A DNA stretch of 64,000 nt from Sphingopyxis sp. Lineage in GTDB: Bacteria; Pseudomonadota; Alphaproteobacteria; Sphingomonadales; Sphingomonadaceae. Within the stretch, counting starts at the first letter, position 1. Every line of letters begins with the position of its first letter. The notes beneath the pieces are model-generated. The model was not told where the DNA came from and did no database searches. It saw only the letters and a list, made by a program, of their open reading frames with translations. The DNA is taken from the NCBI GenBank assembly GCA_030148985.1, contig JASBSJ010000065.1:146550-210549 (forward strand). Reading direction: 5' to 3'. Positions 63,764 through 64,000 of the stretch are shown piece after piece. The position numbers were made by a program, and so were the translations under genes.

Positions 63764-63999
63764 TCCTGAGCAGGTCGCGGCGCGCTGAGGAAGTCGGCGG
63801 CGCTGAATCCTTCGGGCGCGGCGATCTCGACAATCGGGTCTTCGCGCGCGTCATATTCCATGCGCAGCGCGCGGGTGATCACCGCGTGCATGTCGTACAG
63901 ACAGGTGATGTAGGTGAATTCGAAAATCTGCTCGTCTTTCCAGAAGGTCTTCAATTTGTCGAACACCTCGAGCGGGACGCGCCCGCCCGCCTGCGCAAG
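63760..63999 (-). CDS. Carboxymuconolactone-decarboxylase-like protein, N-terminus outside window
   Basis: Only the C-terminal ~79 residues are visible, open to the right edge. LEVFDKLKTFWKDEQIFEFTYITCLYDMHAVITRALRMEYD resembles the C-terminal helices of AhpD/CMD-like proteins that are common next to such hydrolase genes. A full CMD motif (ExxEx7CxxH) would be beyond the edge, so the assignment rests on partial sequence. It is coupled to the SMP-30 gene by an ATGA overlap. Confidence 0.6.
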   Translation of the reverse strand, partial: LAQAGGRVPLEVFDKLKTFWKDEQIFEFTYITCLYDMHAVITRALRMEYDAREDPIVEIAAPEGFSAADFLSAPRPAQE

Positions 64000-64000
64000 G

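Overview
The window is about 65% G+C and reads as a chromosome segment of an alphaproteobacterium of the order Sphingomonadales, most likely Sphingopyxis or a close relative. The evidence is five TonB-dependent outer-membrane receptors (one a BtuB type), the serB / miaA-ilvBN-ilvC and surA-pdxA-rsmA neighbourhoods, frequent catabolic acyl-CoA genes, and intergenic palindromes of the 'GTCATCCCGGC' kind. Genus assignment is inference. I found no rRNA, CRISPR array, integrase or transposase, and no convincing tRNA.

Region by region: 1-5.7 kb holds the 3' part of an autotransporter and four exported proteins of unknown role. 5.7-10.7 kb holds a membrane-anchored winged-helix regulator with a beta-propeller, a ChaN/TraB-like protein and a TonB-dependent receptor. 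10.8-12.2 kb is a lower-GC patch with a transglutaminase-fold gene coupled to a DUF1330 gene. 12.2-21.8 kb is a two-armed catabolic locus: receptor-cupin-propionyl-CoA ligase on one arm; AraC regulator, SDR, 2-oxo-acid/acyloin dehydrogenase E1 alpha and beta, a free lipoyl domain and a lipoate-ligase-like protein on the other. 21.8-25.4 kb is an NHEJ operon ligD-xth-ku. 25.9-28.0 kb is an acyl-CoA dehydrogenase pair. 28.0-33.0 kb is a cobalamin-riboswitch-controlled btuB-btuF-btuC-btuD operon. 33.3-43.2 kb is a second catabolic locus: flavin monooxygenase, carotenoid-cleavage-type dioxygenase, CoA ligase and two thiolases, divergent from a receptor and a tandem HxlR regulator. 43.2-64 kb is mostly housekeeping: MFS exporter, guaB, RNA methyltransferase, TPR protein, rsmA-pdxA-surA, bioFDA, ilvBNC, miaA, LysE exporter, serB. 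It ends with a VOC / GST / SMP-30 / carboxymuconolactone-decarboxylase-like cluster.

The most interesting unit is the compact E1 alpha - E1 beta - single lipoyl domain - lipoate-ligase operon (18.8-21.8 kb), which lacks an E2 acyltransferase core and an E3. Next come three families of intergenic palindromic elements; one shows compensatory base changes between copies, and elements fill every gap of the ilvB-ilvN-ilvC-bioF run. Others are a LigD lacking the phosphoesterase domain beside an exonuclease III gene, a thiolase lacking its second catalytic cysteine, and an attenuator-like hairpin ahead of ilvB.
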